A DNA stretch of 64,000 nt, from the NCBI RefSeq assembly GCF_016629565.1, contig NZ_AP023057.1, positions 1,364,001-1,428,000 on the forward strand, written 5' to 3'. The notes beneath the pieces are model-generated. The model did not search any database and was not told the DNA's origin. It saw nothing but the letters and a program-made list of their open reading frames with translations. This DNA comes from Nitratiruptor sp. YY08-10. GTDB lineage: Bacteria > Campylobacterota > Campylobacteria > Campylobacterales > Nitratiruptoraceae. A program made the translations under genes and the position numbers. The first letter of the stretch is position 1. Each line of letters opens with the position of its first letter. Below, piece after piece: positions 22,706 to 32,691 of this stretch.

Positions 22706-23803
22706 ATGATGAACGTGGCGATAGTACATGACTGGCTTGTAACAAATGCAGGAGCGGAAAAGGTTTTGTCTGCATTGATAGAACTTTTTCCAAATGCAGA
22801 TCTTTTTTCCATTGTCGAATTTTTGGACGAACCATCCAAAAAAGAGTTTTTGCAGGATATTCACGTCACCACTTCATTTATACAACATCTGCCATTTTCC
22901 AAAAAACATTTTCGAAAATATCTTCCACTTTTTCCACAAGCAGTCGCATCTTTTGATCTTAGAAAATATGATCTGATCCTCAGCAGTTCCTGGGCTTTTG
23001 CCAAAGGGATTAAAAAAGATGAAAATCAAATCCATATATGCTACTGCCATACACCCATTCGGTATGTCTGGGATTTGAAAGAGGAATACTTTCGCAATAT
23101 TCCAAGCCCTTTTTATCCTCTGGCTCAAATAGCTGCAAAATATCTCCAACAGTGGGACATTCAAACATCCAAAAGCGTGGATCACTTTATAGCCAATTCA
23201 CACTTTGTCAAAAAACGTATCCAAAATATTTACAATCGCGATGCAACGGTCATCTATCCGCCGGTCGATACTACATCTTTTACCTTATGTAAAGAAAAAG
23301 AGGATTATTATGTGACTATGAGTCGACTGGTTCCTTATAAAAGAGTAGATTTGATCATCCAGGCTTTTGCGAAAAATGGGGAAAGGTTGATTGTCATAGG
23401 AGATGGAGAAGAGCGAAAACGGCTTGAAGCTATGGCAACAAAAAATATCGAGTTTCGGGGATGGATACAAAAAGCAAAAGTGATCGCCACTCTTCAAAAA
23501 GCAAAAGGGTTTGTATACGCTGCAATCGAAGATTTTGGCATAGCACCTGTGGAGGCACAAGCCTGCGGAACACCGGTCATCGCTTTGGGTATGGGAGGAA
23601 CGGCAGAAAGCGTAATCGACGGTATCACCGGAGTCCACTTCCACAAGCAGAGCATCGAAGCTTTACAAGAGGCGGTCGAACATTTTGAATCGATATATGA
23701 TACATTTGATTTTGCAACTATTGCGAAGCATGCAAAAAGTTTTTCTAAAGAGCGTTTCTTACATGAAATGCAAACTTTTATCAAAGAAAAGGCGTATCAT
23801 TGA
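22706..23803 (+). CDS. Glycosyltransferase family 4 (group 1)
   Basis: 365 residues, starting MNVAIVHDWLVTNAGAEKVL with the G-A-E acceptor loop of GT4. A linker DFGIAPVEAQACGTPVIALG carries the C-terminal E-x7-E motif, and HCHTP.R-like CYCHTPIRYVWD is typical of WcaI/mannosyltransferase-like members. The start is ATG ATG, with a weak ribosome site. It is followed at once by a polyprenyl-phosphate sugar transferase whose TTG start overlaps its stop codon, so the two probably begin and extend one exopolysaccharide or O-antigen repeat unit. Confidence 0.85.
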   Translation: MMNVAIVHDWLVTNAGAEKVLSALIELFPNADLFSIVEFLDEPSKKEFLQDIHVTTSFIQHLPFSKKHFRKYLPLFPQAVASFDLRKYDLILSSSWAFAKGIKKDENQIHICYCHTPIRYVWDLKEEYFRNIPSPFYPLAQIAAKYLQQWDIQTSKSVDHFIANSHFVKKRIQNIYNRDATVIYPPVDTTSFTLCKEKEDYYVTMSRLVPYKRVDLIIQAFAKNGERLIVIGDGEERKRLEAMATKNIEFRGWIQKAKVIATLQKAKGFVYAAIEDFGIAPVEAQACGTPVIALGMGGTAESVIDGITGVHFHKQSIEALQEAVEHFESIYDTFDFATIAKHAKSFSKERFLHEMQTFIKEKAYH

Positions 23804-25143
23804 AATTTGTCCTGTTTAGAACACTCTCATTTTTGATATTGTTACTCATCAATTTGGAACTCACCTTTTTGATAGTACGAGTATGGAAAGGATGTGACTG
23901 TCCATGGCATACGTATAGTTGGATGATAGCAATATATCTGCTCTATTATGCTCTTTTTAAACTCCTTAACAGAAGGATGGTCAGTCTTTCAGAGACCTAT
24001 CTCATCTTCAAAGCCAATATTTTGGCACTTATTACTATATTTTCTCTTCTTTTTTTATCAGGTTCTATCCAGAATCATTCAAAAAATATCGTCCTTATCT
24101 ATTTTCTCCTCAATCTTTTCATTCCGATACCTCTGTATCTCATAAAAAAACTGCTCATCAACAGATGGTTTCAAGTAGATGTTTTAGCTATTTGCGATCA
24201 AGATGGAAAAAAACAGATAGAAAAATGGTTTTCCAAAGAGAACGGTTTTGGTTTTCGCATAAAAGATATAGTACTTCTTGGCGAAAAACCGCTCCATAGG
24301 CAAAATGATCTCATCAAAAATATAATCAGCAATAATCGTTTTTATGCAGTCGTTATCGCTTCAAACAAATTATCAAAAGTTTTCTATCTGATTGACATTA
24401 TCCAACCAAAAATTAGCCGTATCATAGTGCTTCCCAAAATATCTACGATGCCGCTGTTTCATGCAGAGATCATCAATTCCATCCACCATAAAGGTCTTGC
24501 TTTTTTTATCCAAAACAGACTTCTCAATCCTGTCGATAAAACAATAAAACGATTTTTCGACCTCTCTTTTGCCTCAGTTTTGTTTCTGGTTTCGTTGCCT
24601 GTAATGAGCGGAATCTATCTTGCTATATGGATACAAACGAAGAAAAATCCGATATTTACCCAAACAAGAATCGGCAAGGATGGAAAACCCTTTACAATAT
24701 ACAAATTTAAAACCATGGTAGACAATGCCGAGAAAGTGCTTGAAGAGTATCTTCAAACCCATCCCGAAGCCAAAGAGGAGTATGAACGCTATAGAAAACT
24801 CAAAAATGATCCAAGAATTACATCGATAGGAAAATTCTTGAGAAAAAGCTCTTTGGATGAGTTGCCACAACTTGTGAATATTCTCAAAGGTGATATGTCA
24901 CTTATAGGTCCACGCCCAATTCTTCCACAAGAAGCAGAGCTTTTTGGAGAGTTTTTCTCCTACTACTGTTCTGTTCGTCCAGGCGTTACGGGACTATGGC
25001 AAGTGAGTGGTAGAAATGAGCTAGATTTTGACGAACGGGTCAAACTTGATGTATGGTATGTACGCAACTGGTCTTTGGAGATAGATATATTGATACTGTT
25101 AAAAACTGTTGTTATTGTACTTTCCCGGAAAGGAAGCTACTAA
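23800..25143 (+). CDS. Undecaprenyl-phosphate sugar phosphotransferase, WbaP/WcaJ type
   Basis: 447 residues with a TTG start overlapping the previous stop. Four hydrophobic segments lie in residues 1-120, a central Rossmann-like part follows, then the conserved catalytic domain: KRFFDLSFASVLFLVSLPVM membrane re-entrant helix, PIFTQTRIGKDGKPF, YKFKTM, LRKSSLDELPQL.N, and GDMSLIGPRP. It transfers a sugar-1-phosphate from UDP-sugar to undecaprenyl phosphate at the inner face of the inner membrane, the first step of a polysaccharide. Which sugar (galactose, glucose or a diacetamido sugar) cannot be decided from sequence alone. Confidence 0.92.
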   Translation: MKFVLFRTLSFLILLLINLELTFLIVRVWKGCDCPWHTYSWMIAIYLLYYALFKLLNRRMVSLSETYLIFKANILALITIFSLLFLSGSIQNHSKNIVLIYFLLNLFIPIPLYLIKKLLINRWFQVDVLAICDQDGKKQIEKWFSKENGFGFRIKDIVLLGEKPLHRQNDLIKNIISNNRFYAVVIASNKLSKVFYLIDIIQPKISRIIVLPKISTMPLFHAEIINSIHHKGLAFFIQNRLLNPVDKTIKRFFDLSFASVLFLVSLPVMSGIYLAIWIQTKKNPIFTQTRIGKDGKPFTIYKFKTMVDNAEKVLEEYLQTHPEAKEEYERYRKLKNDPRITSIGKFLRKSSLDELPQLVNILKGDMSLIGPRPILPQEAELFGEFFSYYCSVRPGVTGLWQVSGRNELDFDERVKLDVWYVRNWSLEIDILILLKTVVIVLSRKGSY

Positions 25144-25192
25144 GAAGTTTTTTACCGAATACGAACTATAATGGCTCAAAGGAGATTGTGTC

Positions 25193-26119
25193 ATGAAAAT
25201 CAACAAATTTATCATCAAAACCATCAACGATATGCTGAGCCTCGATACAATAAAACTCGCTTTAATCACCGGAGTACCACTGCTTTTGGTATGGCTGGGA
25301 TTGGCTTGGATATTTTGGGCTCCTGTAACACATTTTACAACAGAGATTATCACTTGGATACCGTTTTCTATCGTTAGAGCAAATGGTGCATTTATCATCA
25401 CCTTTTTTCTTTGGTTTATCGCTGTACTGGTTAGTTATGCTTTTTTTATAGGGCTTTTTAGCGGTTTTTTACTGGGAGGCAAAAAAGAGAGCCGGTTTGA
25501 AGCGATCAACTTTACGCTTATTATGATATTTGCTGTTGTCTGGGCACTTTTTATTCTTGTGAAATGGCCATGGCTGAATCATGAAATACAAAGATTTCTT
25601 ACCATTTTACCCTTTGATACAGTGGCCCAAGGCCTTTCATGGTTGCTGGCTTTCTACCTTTTTTACAATCTCTTTTTGATCACCGAATATTTCACAATTT
25701 TTGTTTTTCGAGAAGCTTTTTTGCGGGCAATGATGGAAAAGCACTTAGGAGATATGGAACTTGCTCAAACAGACATCTCCCAAACCAAAGCGTATGCTAG
25801 GTTGTATTGGGATATTTTTTGGTTTTTCTTAGCATCCATTGCAATCTTACCAATTCTTTTTATCCCTATAGCAAATTTTCTAGCCGTATGGTTTATCTGG
25901 GCATGGCTTTACAAAGAGTCCGCCTTTTTAGGGGTCTGTTCCTATCTATGTACGCAAAACGAGTATGAAAAATTTAAAGAGCACAAAGCCTATCTTCTCT
26001 CAGCCTCTTTGGTCTCGGCTCTTTTAAATTTTATCCCTATTATCAATATTTTTACACCATTTTTTATTATGGATCTCTATTTTCATTGGATTATCGAGAC
26101 AAGGAATGAAGAGCTTTAA
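25193..26119 (+). CDS. EI24-domain integral membrane protein
   Basis: 308 residues with about six to seven hydrophobic segments. The pattern of a short N-terminal amphipathic part, paired helices and a conserved aromatic-rich end ([13 protein letters not shown]) is that of EI24/CysZ-type proteins. CysZ is a sulfate permease, but many EI24 members in Campylobacterota have no assigned role. ATG is preceded by AAAGGAG at a short distance. It stands alone behind the sugar transferase and converges on leuA with a 4-base overlap. Function remains open. Confidence 0.7.
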   Translation: MKINKFIIKTINDMLSLDTIKLALITGVPLLLVWLGLAWIFWAPVTHFTTEIITWIPFSIVRANGAFIITFFLWFIAVLVSYAFFIGLFSGFLLGGKKESRFEAINFTLIMIFAVVWALFILVKWPWLNHEIQRFLTILPFDTVAQGLSWLLAFYLFYNLFLITEYFTIFVFREAFLRAMMEKHLGDMELAQTDISQTKAYARLYWDIFWFFLASIAILPILFIPIANFLAVWFIWAWLYKESAFLGVCSYLCTQNEYEKFKEHKAYLLSASLVSALLNFIPIINIFTPFFIMDLYFHWIIETRNEEL

Positions 26120-27660
26120 ATCTCTTCATCCTTTTTAGTACGTAACATATCTTTCATGGAGATATAGCTGTTGAGCGCTCCCACATAGGCTTTTGCGCTT
26201 GCTATCATCGTATCGATACTAAGACCATGTCCGATTACGGCTGGCTTGTTTTCATCAAATACCACTTTCACCACCACTTTGGCCAGCGCATCTTTTCCTT
26301 TACTCACAGCAATCACCTGATAATCGTTCAGTTTTCCCTGTACACCGGTAATTCTGTCTATCGTTTTAAAGATAGCATCGATGGTACCGTCACCAATTCC
26401 AGCATCTGTAATCTCTTTTCCTTCATATTCTACGGTAACTGCAGCACTCGGTACCCCTTCACTGCAATCGTTGATCTGGAGCTTTTTCAGTTTGTAAACC
26501 TCTGGTGCACTGGAAATTTCATTGGTGATAAGCATACGAATATCATCATCTGTCACCTCTTTTTTCTTATCCGCCAGCATCTTAAAACGCTCGAATGCCT
26601 TGTTGATTTCCTCTTCACTCAAACTAAATCCAAGCTCTTCAATTTTCTTTTTAAAGGCATGACGGCCCGAATGCTTTCCAAGAACGATCGCGTTTTTATC
26701 CAAACCGATATCTTCAGCCCGCATGATTTCATAGGTCTCTTGATGTTTTAAAACACCATCTTGATGAATTCCGCTTTCATGGGCAAAAGCATTTTTACCT
26801 ACAATCGCTTTGTTTGGCTGCGGTTCGATTCCAGTTATAGCTGCAACTAAACGGCTTGTAGGATAGATCTCTTTTGTATTAATATTGGTATCAATATCAC
26901 CAAAAATATCTTTTCGTGTTTTTATCGCCATTACGATCTCTTCCAAAGCAGCATTGCCAGCTCTCTCACCTAGTCCATTGATCGTACATTCCACCTGTCT
27001 CGCACCATTCAAAACACTATAAAGCGAGTTGGCTACCGCCAATCCAAGATCATTGTGACAATGCACAGAGATAACCGCTCTATCTTGAATCGTTTCATGA
27101 AGCTCCTTGATCATCTCTCCCATTTCATGAGGAAATCGGTACCCAACAGTATCAGGGATGTTGATCGTACCGGCTCCTGCTTCAATAACAGCCAAAATGA
27201 TCTCTTTCAAAAAGCTCATCTCACTACGACCTGCATCTTCGCAGCTAAACTCTACATCCTCGACAAAAGTTTTCGCATACTGTACTGCATCTACGGCCCG
27301 CTTTATCACTTCATCCGGTTCCATTCGAAGTTTATATTTCATATGAATAGGACTGGTTGCGATAAATGTATGGATCCTTTTATGCTTTGCCGGCGCAATC
27401 GCCTCACCTGCCGCTTTGATATCTTTTTCAAGAGCCCTGGCCAATGAGCAGACAGTGCTTTTTTGTACGACCTCGCTGATTTTCCGTATCGCTTCAAAAT
27501 CCCCGGGACTTGCAGCAGCAAATCCAGCTTCTATGATATCCACACCCAATTTTTCAAGCTGTTTGGCGATCTGAATCTTCTCTTCTGTATTCATCGAAGC
27601 ACCGGGACTCTGTTCTCCGTCTCTCAATGTGGTATCAAAAATTTTTACTATTTCAGCCAT
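26116..27660 (-). CDS. leuA: 2-isopropylmalate synthase
   Basis: 514 residues, the usual length for LeuA type 1. [17 protein letters not shown] near the start is the HMGL/LeuA signature 1, and [13 protein letters not shown] is signature 2 with the metal-binding histidines. The C-terminal LeuA dimer/allosteric domain (after about 390) contains [10 protein letters not shown] and ISMKDML. It condenses acetyl-CoA with 2-oxoisovalerate, the first leucine-specific step, and is inhibited by leucine through this domain. It follows pssA with 137 bases between, where a leader-like reading frame lies. Start ATG has AAAGGATG upstream. Confidence 0.96.
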   Translation of the reverse strand: MAEIVKIFDTTLRDGEQSPGASMNTEEKIQIAKQLEKLGVDIIEAGFAAASPGDFEAIRKISEVVQKSTVCSLARALEKDIKAAGEAIAPAKHKRIHTFIATSPIHMKYKLRMEPDEVIKRAVDAVQYAKTFVEDVEFSCEDAGRSEMSFLKEIILAVIEAGAGTINIPDTVGYRFPHEMGEMIKELHETIQDRAVISVHCHNDLGLAVANSLYSVLNGARQVECTINGLGERAGNAALEEIVMAIKTRKDIFGDIDTNINTKEIYPTSRLVAAITGIEPQPNKAIVGKNAFAHESGIHQDGVLKHQETYEIMRAEDIGLDKNAIVLGKHSGRHAFKKKIEELGFSLSEEEINKAFERFKMLADKKKEVTDDDIRMLITNEISSAPEVYKLKKLQINDCSEGVPSAAVTVEYEGKEITDAGIGDGTIDAIFKTIDRITGVQGKLNDYQVIAVSKGKDALAKVVVKVVFDENKPAVIGHGLSIDTMIASAKAYVGALNSYISMKDMLRTKKDEEI

Positions 27661-27697
27661 TTTTTCATCCTTTAAAAATCATGAAAATGTTGTAAGA

Positions 27698-27703
27698 AGT
27701 ATA
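27698..27703 (-). promoter_or_regulatory. Candidate -10 box directly before leuA
   Basis: On the minus strand TTGTATACT gives an extended -10 (TG-TATACT) about 38 bases before the leuA ATG. If real, leuA has its own promoter behind the leucine-rich small frame, which would argue against attenuation. Prediction by eye. Confidence 0.3.
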
Positions 27704-27724
27704 CAATAAGTGTAACAAAGAGGA

Positions 27725-27805
27725 TTAAAGAAGATGCAGAAGGAGATTTTTTATCTCAATTTTTGGGAGATATTTTTGAGCTTTTATAATACCTATTTCA
27801 CTCAT
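27725..27805 (-). CDS. Candidate leucine leader peptide before leuA, 26 aa
   Basis: An ATG lying in the last codons of pssA (ATGAGTGA, behind GGAGAAAA) opens 26 codons: MSEIGIIKAQKYLPKIEIKN then LLLHLL. Five of the last six residues are leucine, coded CTC CTT CTG CTT CTT. The stop lies 64 bases before leuA. Leucine-rich leaders control leu operons by stalling of ribosomes. Here, no terminator hairpin with a T-run is visible between the frame and leuA, though a GAGAT/ATCTC hairpin is inside it. Control by translational coupling is possible. Too short for homology; it could be chance. Confidence 0.4.
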   Translation of the reverse strand: MSEIGIIKAQKYLPKIEIKNLLLHLL

Positions 27806-28550
27806 CTTTTTCTCCTAATAATTTTTTTCCATTATTATATCGAATTTTCTTTGTAAAGAGGTAGTATCCAGCTCTGATCACACCGGCCAATATATAAAGC
27901 GTGATGCCAAATGTCACAACTTCAGCTGGAAAAAGATACAAAAGGGCCAGAAGAATTATCATAAGTACAAGAACTTTGATTACCTGGTTTTTATGCAAAT
28001 CGATTTTTTTAAAGCTTGGATATCGTATATTGCTCACCATCAAAAAAGCGACAAGAAGCGCACCTGTAAGAATAAAAAATTTCGCATGAAGAAGATGGTA
28101 TTTTAGATACAGCATCGTCCAGCCTGCGACAAAAACTGCGGCACTTGGAATAGGTACTCCAATGAATACCGAAGGTTCATTGGCTGGAGACATCACATTA
28201 AATCTAGCAAGCCGAATTGCTCCAAATACCACAAACAAAGCTGCAACCATGGAGCCATACTTTCCAAATGAAGAGCCCATCGTTTGATACAGAAGAATTG
28301 CTGGAGCAACGCCAAAAGCAACCAAATCGGCCAAAGAATCAAACTCTACACCAAATTTACTTGTGGCATTGGTAAGGCGCGCCACTCTGCCATCGATACC
28401 ATCCAAGATCAATGAGATAAAAATAAGCCATGCTGCTTTTTCAAAATCGCCTTTAATGGAGGCTATGACACTGATAACCCCCAAAAAGGCTGAAAGTGCC
28501 GTAAAAAAATTTGGAAAGATATAGCGTATATCAAAAGACGGTTTTTCCAC
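27798..28550 (-). CDS. pssA: CDP-diacylglycerol-serine O-phosphatidyltransferase
   Basis: 250 residues with about six to eight membrane helices. The CDP-alcohol phosphatidyltransferase motif D-G-x2-A-R-x8-G-x3-D-x3-D is seen as DGIDGRVARLTNATSKFGVE followed by FDSLAD. It makes phosphatidylserine, the precursor of phosphatidylethanolamine. Its place directly behind ftsH, with two bases between, and behind prmA is conserved in Campylobacterota. Its end holds the start of a small leucine-rich frame. Confidence 0.95.
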   Translation of the reverse strand: MEKPSFDIRYIFPNFFTALSAFLGVISVIASIKGDFEKAAWLIFISLILDGIDGRVARLTNATSKFGVEFDSLADLVAFGVAPAILLYQTMGSSFGKYGSMVAALFVVFGAIRLARFNVMSPANEPSVFIGVPIPSAAVFVAGWTMLYLKYHLLHAKFFILTGALLVAFLMVSNIRYPSFKKIDLHKNQVIKVLVLMIILLALLYLFPAEVVTFGITLYILAGVIRAGYYLFTKKIRYNNGKKLLGEKDE

Positions 28551-28552
28551 AA

Positions 28553-30535
28553 CTACTCACTTTCACTCTTTTGCTCACTCAAATGTTTCGCTTGTTCTAT
28601 ATCGCTTTGCAGCTCTTCCACAAGCAGTGATTTTTTTCCATGTTTCTCTTCAAACTCTTTGATGATCTGACGAACCTCTTTGCCTTCTATCACCTCTTTT
28701 TCAAAAAGAACCTTGACCATTTTTTCGATCGCCTCACTGTACTCTTGCAGTCTATTTTTCACATGGGTATAGCGATCGTTCAAAAAGGCTTTGATAAATT
28801 CATCGATCTCTTCAGCCAGTTTCTCACTGTACTCTTTCACTGGCTGTGCAGGTCCTCCTAAAAAGAGGTTTTGTCTCTTTTCAAGGACCATGAGTCCGGC
28901 GACATCACTCATCCCATACATGCTGATCATCGCTTTGACAATGTCTGTCGCTCTTTCAAGATCGTTCGATGCTCCCGTTGTAATCTCGCCGATAAAGATC
29001 TCTTCAGCCGCTCTCCCGCCAAGTAGTGTATCAATTTCTGCAACAAGCTCGCTCTTTTTCATAAGATATTTATTCTCTTCTGGGGTATTGAGCGTATAGC
29101 CAAGTGCCGCAAGCCCTCTTGGGATGATGGAGACTTTCGTCACCTTTCTTGCCCCCGGTGTCGTTTCGGCAATCAATGCGTGACCGCTCTCATGGTATGC
29201 AACGATACGCTTCTCTTCGGGGCTGATTCGTCTACTTTTCTTCTCTAGACCCGCAATCGCTCTTTCGACCGCTTCCAAAAGATCTTCTTGTTCAACTTGT
29301 TCTTTGTTTTTTCGTCCAGCCAAAAGCGCCGCTTCATTGACTATATTGGCCAGATCAGCTCCTGCAAGTCCGGCTGTAAGTCTCGCAATCTCTTCAAGAT
29401 CGACATTTGGCGAAAGTTTGATGTGCTTGACATGTACCTTTAATATAGCTAAACGACCTTCAAAATCTGGTTTGTCCACAACAACCGTTCTATCAAATCG
29501 TCCTGGTCGAAGAAGTGCAGGATCCAGCACTTCAGGTCTGTTGGTAGCTGCCAAAACAATGACAGGAGACTCAGAGCTGTCAAATCCATCCATCTCTGCC
29601 AAAAGTTGGTTAAGGGTCTGTTCTCTTTCATCGTTCCCGCCGATCGGACCTGCAGCAGCACGACTTTTTCCAATAGCATCGATCTCATCGATAAAAATGA
29701 TACTTGGTGCCTCTTTTTTTGCCTGTTCAAAGAGATCCCGAACGCGAGCTGCGCCCACACCCACAAACATTTCGATAAAACTACTTCCGCTCACTGCAAA
29801 AAATGGTACATCTGCCTCTCCGGCAACTGCTTTTGCAAGAAGCGTTTTACCAGTCCCTGGAGGTCCCACAAGCAAAACCCCTTTTGGAATCTTCGCTCCA
29901 AGTCGGATATATCGCTGCGGATGCTTGAGAAAATCGACAATCTCTTTCACTTCCTCTTTCGCCTCTTCCACTCCAGCCACATCGTCAAACTTCACCTTTG
30001 GTCGCTCGGAATTGATAAGCTTTTTGGCGCTCCCCATGCCAAGGATGCCGCTGCCCATACTCTTTTGCATACGGCTTGCAAGAAACATCCAGATAGCAAA
30101 AAAGATGAGAATCGGGATAATCCAGCCAAAAAGCATCTCCGTTACCCAATTGCTCTCGCTAAAACCACCGTAATCGATACCTTTCTTTTCAAGAAGTGGA
30201 ATGAGCGTCGTATCACCGGGTACCTTGTTTGCAAAGTAGATCACTTTAAAGCCGCCTTCATTGGCTATCGCTTTAATCGTTTTTTGGCCTATTGCAACAT
30301 ACTGAACACGTCCCTCTTTGATCAACTTTTTCAGTTCACTGTAACTGATCTCTTTTGTTTTCTGAATCGGTGCACCAGCCATATGTTGCATCGCACCCTG
30401 CCCCATATTGTTCGCTGGCTGTAAAATCGACTTGAACAGTAAAATCAAAATAACGGAAAAGATCGCAAATGTAAGCAGTGGATTTTTATTGAAAAAGTTA
30501 TCGTTTTGCGGTTTTTTTTGTTTGTTATTTGCCAT
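28553..30535 (-). CDS. ftsH: ATP-dependent zinc metalloprotease FtsH
   Basis: 660 residues. Two membrane helices (about 20-40 and 135-155) flank a periplasmic domain. The AAA module has Walker A GPPGTGKT at 224-231, Walker [10 protein letters not shown] and the second region of homology with RPGRFDR. The M41 protease has HESGH at 448-452 with zinc-binding histidines. It degrades membrane and some soluble proteins at the inner membrane as a hexamer. The start overlaps the prmA end by 11 bases. The coupling with prmA and pssA is a known Campylobacterota order; phospholipid/LPS balance by FtsH makes neighbourhood to pssA sensible. Confidence 0.97.
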   Translation of the reverse strand: MANNKQKKPQNDNFFNKNPLLTFAIFSVILILLFKSILQPANNMGQGAMQHMAGAPIQKTKEISYSELKKLIKEGRVQYVAIGQKTIKAIANEGGFKVIYFANKVPGDTTLIPLLEKKGIDYGGFSESNWVTEMLFGWIIPILIFFAIWMFLASRMQKSMGSGILGMGSAKKLINSERPKVKFDDVAGVEEAKEEVKEIVDFLKHPQRYIRLGAKIPKGVLLVGPPGTGKTLLAKAVAGEADVPFFAVSGSSFIEMFVGVGAARVRDLFEQAKKEAPSIIFIDEIDAIGKSRAAAGPIGGNDEREQTLNQLLAEMDGFDSSESPVIVLAATNRPEVLDPALLRPGRFDRTVVVDKPDFEGRLAILKVHVKHIKLSPNVDLEEIARLTAGLAGADLANIVNEAALLAGRKNKEQVEQEDLLEAVERAIAGLEKKSRRISPEEKRIVAYHESGHALIAETTPGARKVTKVSIIPRGLAALGYTLNTPEENKYLMKKSELVAEIDTLLGGRAAEEIFIGEITTGASNDLERATDIVKAMISMYGMSDVAGLMVLEKRQNLFLGGPAQPVKEYSEKLAEEIDEFIKAFLNDRYTHVKNRLQEYSEAIEKMVKVLFEKEVIEGKEVRQIIKEFEEKHGKKSLLVEELQSDIEQAKHLSEQKSESE

Positions 30536-31367
30536 CGGTTCCCCTATCGTTTCGTAATATCATTGTTATCCATTCTCCTTCTTGTACCTCTTCAAGGATA
30601 GAAAAATCAAATCTGTTTTGTACCTTGTTGCGATATTTTTCGATGATGCCAGAAAGGATCAAAATCCCTCCCTCTTTTGTCGCTTTTTGCAAGTCAAACG
30701 CTATCATCGTTAAAACATCGGCAACAATATTGGCTATAACTATATCATACTTCTTTTTAGCGTTGGCTGCACTTCCCACCCAGCCATTTTGAAATTCAAC
30801 TTTGTTTAAGGAAAAGTTCTTTTGGGACTCTTCCAAAGCCAGTGTATCGGTATCACAAATATCTACGACAGCTCCTTTTTTTGCCGCCGCAATCGATAAA
30901 ATCCCGCTGCCGCATCCGACATCCAAAAGTTCCATTCCAGGCTGTACATATTTTTGGATTGCACTTAAACATCCTCTTGTCGTTTCATGGTGTCCGCTGC
31001 CAAATGCCAAAGCCGGATCGATTTTGATGTTTACCTTACCTTCCTTTGGCTCATACCAACTAGGATAGATGTAAAACTCTCCCACTTCCACAGGAGTAAT
31101 ACTTTTTTTATATTTTTCGATCCAGTTGATGTTCTCTTTTTTTTCTTTTGTGATTTCAAGATGGATATCCGTATCAAAAAGCTCTATCAAAGAGTCGACA
31201 TAGGCACGAAGCTCATCCATAATATCATCAAGCGGTTTTTCGCTTCGCAGTATCAGCTTCCCATCACTCTCCTCTATCCCATTATAAAATCTGTCCATCA
31301 AAAAAGATTCGATTTCATCTTTGAACTTGTCTACCTGAACTGTATACTGGTAATAGTATCTATCCAT
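30525..31367 (-). CDS. prmA: Ribosomal protein L11 methyltransferase
   Basis: 280 residues from ATG 31367 ([15 protein letters not shown]). The longer frame to 31427 adds 20 residues from the end of hisA and is less likely. It has an N-terminal substrate-binding domain, then SAM motif [16 protein letters not shown], the conserved [13 protein letters not shown] just before it, and IVANIVAD (motif IV, NPPY-like). It trimethylates L11. It overlaps hisA by 8 bases and ftsH by 11, so transcription is shared. Confidence 0.94.
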   Translation of the reverse strand: MDRYYYQYTVQVDKFKDEIESFLMDRFYNGIEESDGKLILRSEKPLDDIMDELRAYVDSLIELFDTDIHLEITKEKKENINWIEKYKKSITPVEVGEFYIYPSWYEPKEGKVNIKIDPALAFGSGHHETTRGCLSAIQKYVQPGMELLDVGCGSGILSIAAAKKGAVVDICDTDTLALEESQKNFSLNKVEFQNGWVGSAANAKKKYDIVIANIVADVLTMIAFDLQKATKEGGILILSGIIEKYRNKVQNRFDFSILEEVQEGEWITMILRNDRGTDGK

Positions 31368-32076
31368 TTTGTACCAACCTAAATGCTTTTTCCAAATCCA
31401 ATGTTCCTTCATAAAATGCTTTTCCAACTATGACGCCGGCAACCTTGCCTGTTGCTTGAAGTTTTTTTATATCCTCAATATCGCGTACACCTCCACTTGC
31501 AATGGTATCGATCCCACTTGCTTCAGCGATAGAGACGGTAAATTCCACATTGACGCCACTTAACGTCCCGTCTTTGCCGACATCAGTACAGATAATCGCT
31601 TGCACACCGCTTTTCGCAAACTCTTTTGCCAAATCGGTTGCTCTCATCGTAGAGGTTTTTGCCCATCCTTCTACAGCCACATACCCATCGATGGCATCAA
31701 TACCCACAGCTATAGGGTACTTTACAGCCATTGCTTTGACAAATTGTGGATTTTTCACCGCAATTGAACCTAATATAAGCCGATTAATCCCAAGATCGAC
31801 ATATTTTTGAATCGTCTCTTCGTCGCGAATACCACCGCCCAGTTCGATTTTGAGATTTGTATTGGCTCGAATCTTTTCGATTTGCTCAAGGTTTTTCGGT
31901 TCCCCTGCAAAAGCACCGTTTAAATCCACAAGATGGAGCCAGCGCGAACCCATCTCTTCAAATCTTTTGGCCACTTGCCACGGTTCGTCGCTATATATCT
32001 TGGCACTCTCCATCAGACCTTTTGTTAAACGAACCGCTTTCCCGTCTTTGAGATCAATTGCCGGTAAAATTTCCAT
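31360..32076 (-). CDS. hisA: HisA: ProFAR isomerase of histidine synthesis
   Basis: 238 residues, a (beta/alpha)8 barrel. The catalytic Asp sits in [14 protein letters not shown] (D8 region), the second Asp in [10 protein letters not shown], and phosphate-binding glycines in ELGGGIR and ASGGVRD. It isomerises ProFAR to PRFAR in histidine synthesis. It follows hisH with no bases between. The rest of the histidine genes are not in the window; a split his operon is common in this phylum. Confidence 0.95.
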   Translation of the reverse strand: MEILPAIDLKDGKAVRLTKGLMESAKIYSDEPWQVAKRFEEMGSRWLHLVDLNGAFAGEPKNLEQIEKIRANTNLKIELGGGIRDEETIQKYVDLGINRLILGSIAVKNPQFVKAMAVKYPIAVGIDAIDGYVAVEGWAKTSTMRATDLAKEFAKSGVQAIICTDVGKDGTLSGVNVEFTVSIAEASGIDTIASGGVRDIEDIKKLQATGKVAGVIVGKAFYEGTLDLEKAFRLVQNG

Positions 32077-32691
32077 CTACAACTCCACAAAATTTTTCAA
32101 GATTCTCAAACCATTCTCATGCGATTTTTCAGGATGAGGCTGAAGACCAAAAACATTGCCGTTTTGAACGGCACTGACAAATTCATACCCATAGAGCGTC
32201 TTTCCGATCACATACTCTTCATCGCAAACGGCATGATAGCTATGGACAAAATAGAGATAAAATGCCTTTGGAAGCCCAGCAAAAAGGGGGGTCTCTTTTT
32301 GTACAAAAAGCTCGTTCCAACCCATATGAGGGACTTTGAGTCTATGATCAAAGCGATTTTTGTCAAAAGGGACCACCTCTCCTTTGATGAGGCCCAACCC
32401 CTTATGCTCTCCAAATTCATAACTTTTCTCAAACAATAGCTGCATCCCTAGACAGATACCTAGCATAGGACGACCACTTTGGGCAAAATCACAAATCGCT
32501 TCTTTAAGCCCGCTCTTTTCAAGGTGTTCCACCGCATCTCCAAATGCACCGACACCGGGAAGGATAATTTTGTCATAGTTTTGCAGTTTTCCAGGATCTT
32601 TTTCGATGATGGCCGGATAACCGATTTTTTCAAAAGCGTTCGACACGCTTCGAAGATTTCCCATATTGTAATCAATAATCGCTATCTTCAT
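32077..32691 (-). CDS. hisH: Imidazole glycerol phosphate synthase, glutaminase subunit
   Basis: 204 residues, class I glutamine amidotransferase. The nucleophile motif is GICLGMQLLFE with Cys at about 80. The His and Glu of the triad are in GLQPHPEKSH near the end, and the oxyanion loop is PGVGAFGDA. It feeds ammonia to HisF, which is not in the window. It starts with ATGA overlap on the PDC-sensor gene and adjoins hisA. Confidence 0.95.
   Translation of the reverse strand: MKIAIIDYNMGNLRSVSNAFEKIGYPAIIEKDPGKLQNYDKIILPGVGAFGDAVEHLEKSGLKEAICDFAQSGRPMLGICLGMQLLFEKSYEFGEHKGLGLIKGEVVPFDKNRFDHRLKVPHMGWNELFVQKETPLFAGLPKAFYLYFVHSYHAVCDEEYVIGKTLYGYEFVSAVQNGNVFGLQPHPEKSHENGLRILKNFVEL

Noticed and set aside
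22647-22835. 63-residue N-terminal extension of the PrtD-type ABC gene
   Set aside because: It overlaps the divergent glycosyltransferase gene, lacks any family match, and TTG 22646 with AAGGA gives the standard PrtD length.
27734-27853. 39-codon plus-strand frame between leuA and pssA
   Set aside because: Very Phe/Leu/Tyr-rich, overlaps pssA antisense, and the minus-strand leader-like frame is the better explanation.
29304-30173. 289-codon plus-strand frame opposite ftsH
   Set aside because: Antisense shadow of a fully conserved ftsH; composition is Ser/Pro/Ala-rich with no recognisable domain.
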